A stretch of 36,275 nt of DNA from an archaeon (lineage in GTDB: Archaea; Asgardarchaeota; Thorarchaeia; Thorarchaeales; Thorarchaeaceae), in NCBI GenBank assembly GCA_024276825.1, contig JAJRWI010000080.1:1-36275 (forward strand), read 5' to 3'. A model generated the notes under the pieces. That model made no database searches, had not been told where the DNA came from, and saw only the letters and a list, made by a program, of their open reading frames with translations. A program made the position numbers and the translations under genes. Shown here piece after piece: positions 35,552 through 36,275 of this stretch (its first letter is position 1; each line of letters begins with the position of its first letter).

Positions 35552-35869
35552 CTATTTTCCGCAACACTCACTTCCCGTTTGACAACCTTCATCTTCGGTG
35601 TAAGAACTCTTGCGTTTCGATAGGATTCTGGACATTTGGTTCCATATGCAACCACATCCGAAGTTAATTATGGATACTGCGTTTGAGGGACAGTTCTTGG
35701 CACAGGCAGTGCAGTTAGTACAATCCCAGGGTCGTGCTATTATTGCAGGACCAGTTTCAGGTAGCTCCCAAACATTGAATGGACAGACCTCAATGCACAT
35801 GCCACATCTTGTGCATGCGGATGAATCATAGACAACATCTGTTTGATGCTTTTGCTCTGAGATTGTCAT
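35552..35869 (-). CDS. hgcB: HgcB-like ferredoxin of the mercury-methylation pair
   Basis: A 105-residue ferredoxin with two [4Fe-4S] motifs: CTRCGMCIEVCP (Cys19, 22, 25, 29) and CTNCTACAKNCP (Cys50, 53, 56, 60). Beyond these it has GCGC (Cys72, Cys74) and a C-terminal Cys96, Cys102-Cys103 pair. HgcB proteins share exactly this plan: two clusters, an essential Cys about 12 residues after the second, and a vicinal Cys pair at the end, all used to handle mercury and reduce the HgcA corrinoid. The start is 4 nt after the stop of the membrane gene upstream, and GGTGAT spans that stop, so translation is coupled in the canonical hgcA-hgcB order. Confidence 0.82.
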   Translation of the reverse strand: MTISEQKHQTDVVYDSSACTRCGMCIEVCPFNVWELPETGPAIIARPWDCTNCTACAKNCPSNAVSIINFGCGCIWNQMSRILSKRKSSYTEDEGCQTGSECCGK

Positions 35870-35873
35870 TTTA

Positions 35874-36275
35874 TCACCAATTAAGAATGAAAGCAGCCGA
35901 ATTAAAGGCTATCAGGAAAATTGCTCCCAATATTAGTATTAACAGCATATATGGAAACTCTGCTCTTATAGATTTCGGATCACTAATTGAAGTCATCCCC
36001 GCAAAGTCCATTGTCAATGTTATGGCAAGTATTAGTTGAACTGCTGTCCAATTGACAATAGTTGTCCAATATGAATTGAGAAACAGCATTATCAATAAGG
36101 CAAAGGGCACTGTAATTATGGCAAAGCCGAATCCCCTTCTGAGAAATGAATTATTGCGAGATGGCAGCAAGGGAAATATCAGTCCAAGTAACAATGTATT
36201 AGCGAAGAGTGCAAATACAAATTTACTGATCAAGACAATAATACCAATGCTCTGATTCAGGATACTGAAAAACAT
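35874..36275 (-). CDS. hgcA: C-terminal membrane domain of HgcA-like corrinoid protein (partial)
   Basis: The last 133 residues of a gene that enters from the right edge; the Met at the edge is probably internal. Four to five hydrophobic segments are visible (about 9-36, 47-66, 70-90, 106-130). Two stretches match the HgcA membrane domain as I remember it: FPLLPSRNNSFLRRGFG (the P-x-LP-x-R, then x-F-x-x-[KR]-G region) and TMDFAGMTSISDPKSIRAEF (the MNFTG-S-x-x-[ST]-x-x-x-[VI]-x-x-E segment). The tight coupling to an HgcB-like ferredoxin supports this strongly. The diagnostic N-[VI]-W-C cap-helix motif of the corrinoid domain would lie outside the window and was not seen. Confidence 0.75.
   Translation of the reverse strand: MFFSILNQSIGIIVLISKFVFALFANTLLLGLIFPLLPSRNNSFLRRGFGFAIITVPFALLIMLFLNSYWTTIVNWTAVQLILAITLTMDFAGMTSISDPKSIRAEFPYMLLILILGAIFLIAFNSAAFILNW

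Overview
The window reads as a chromosomal fragment of an anaerobic archaeon, most likely an Asgard archaeon (a Thorarchaeota-like lineage is my best guess, not proven). Reasons: two tandem Ras/Rab-type small GTPases, an archaeal AbrB-PhoU phosphate regulator, an archaeal Pst system, tetrahydromethanopterin (H4MPT) C1 enzymes, GTG/TTG starts, TATA-like promoters, and a remnant of the right-handed beta-helix protein type common in these genomes. No rRNA, tRNA, CRISPR array or insertion sequence was seen.

Layout. 1-4.2 kb: partial DUF389 membrane protein, LysE-type exporter plus pyroglutamyl peptidase, an ECF-S-like membrane protein, and a signal-less six-repeat propeller protein. 4.3-9.3 kb: FetAB-type ABC pair, a DAO-family FAD oxidoreductase, a CorA-type transporter and an ATP-type phosphofructokinase whose GGDG motif reads GGNG. 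9.3-10.8 kb: a decayed insert (beta-helix pseudogene, then a frameshifted second copy of the pfk 3' end) followed by a VapBC-like pair. 10.9-12.3 kb: a Cys-rich small protein and a GNAT protein. 12.3-18.2 kb: the phosphate locus, phoU-pstB-pstA-pstC-pstS on the minus strand, divergent from an AbrB-PhoU regulator, with a perfect 20-bp palindrome between them. 18.2-22.8 kb: two small GTPases (one apparently starting at CTG), a TIM-barrel protein, a zinc-ribbon/helical-repeat protein and a COG2232-like ATP-grasp enzyme. 23-27.4 kb: a membrane-anchored multihaem cytochrome c, then FeoB with a DtxR-FeoA fusion regulator. 27.5-31.8 kb: a PAS protein, an EamA transporter, a degenerate mtd tail and a large secreted lamin-tail/HExxH protein. 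32-36.3 kb: mtd, a dihydropteroate-synthase-related protein, FdhD, and at the right edge hgcB with the C-terminal membrane part of hgcA.

How it fits together. The right end is a C1/corrinoid neighbourhood: Mtd and the DHPS-related protein serve H4MPT-linked C1 flow, FdhD serves formate dehydrogenase maturation, and HgcAB is the mercury-methylating pair that takes methyl groups from such pathways. Iron handling (FeoB, DtxR-FeoA, possibly FetAB) and the multihaem cytochrome suit an anaerobe with extracellular electron exchange. The most striking structural signal is that both pfk and mtd are followed by a secreted-protein gene (dead in one case, intact in the other) and then by a diverged, broken copy of their own 3' end, as if cargo had entered at gene ends and replaced the tails.
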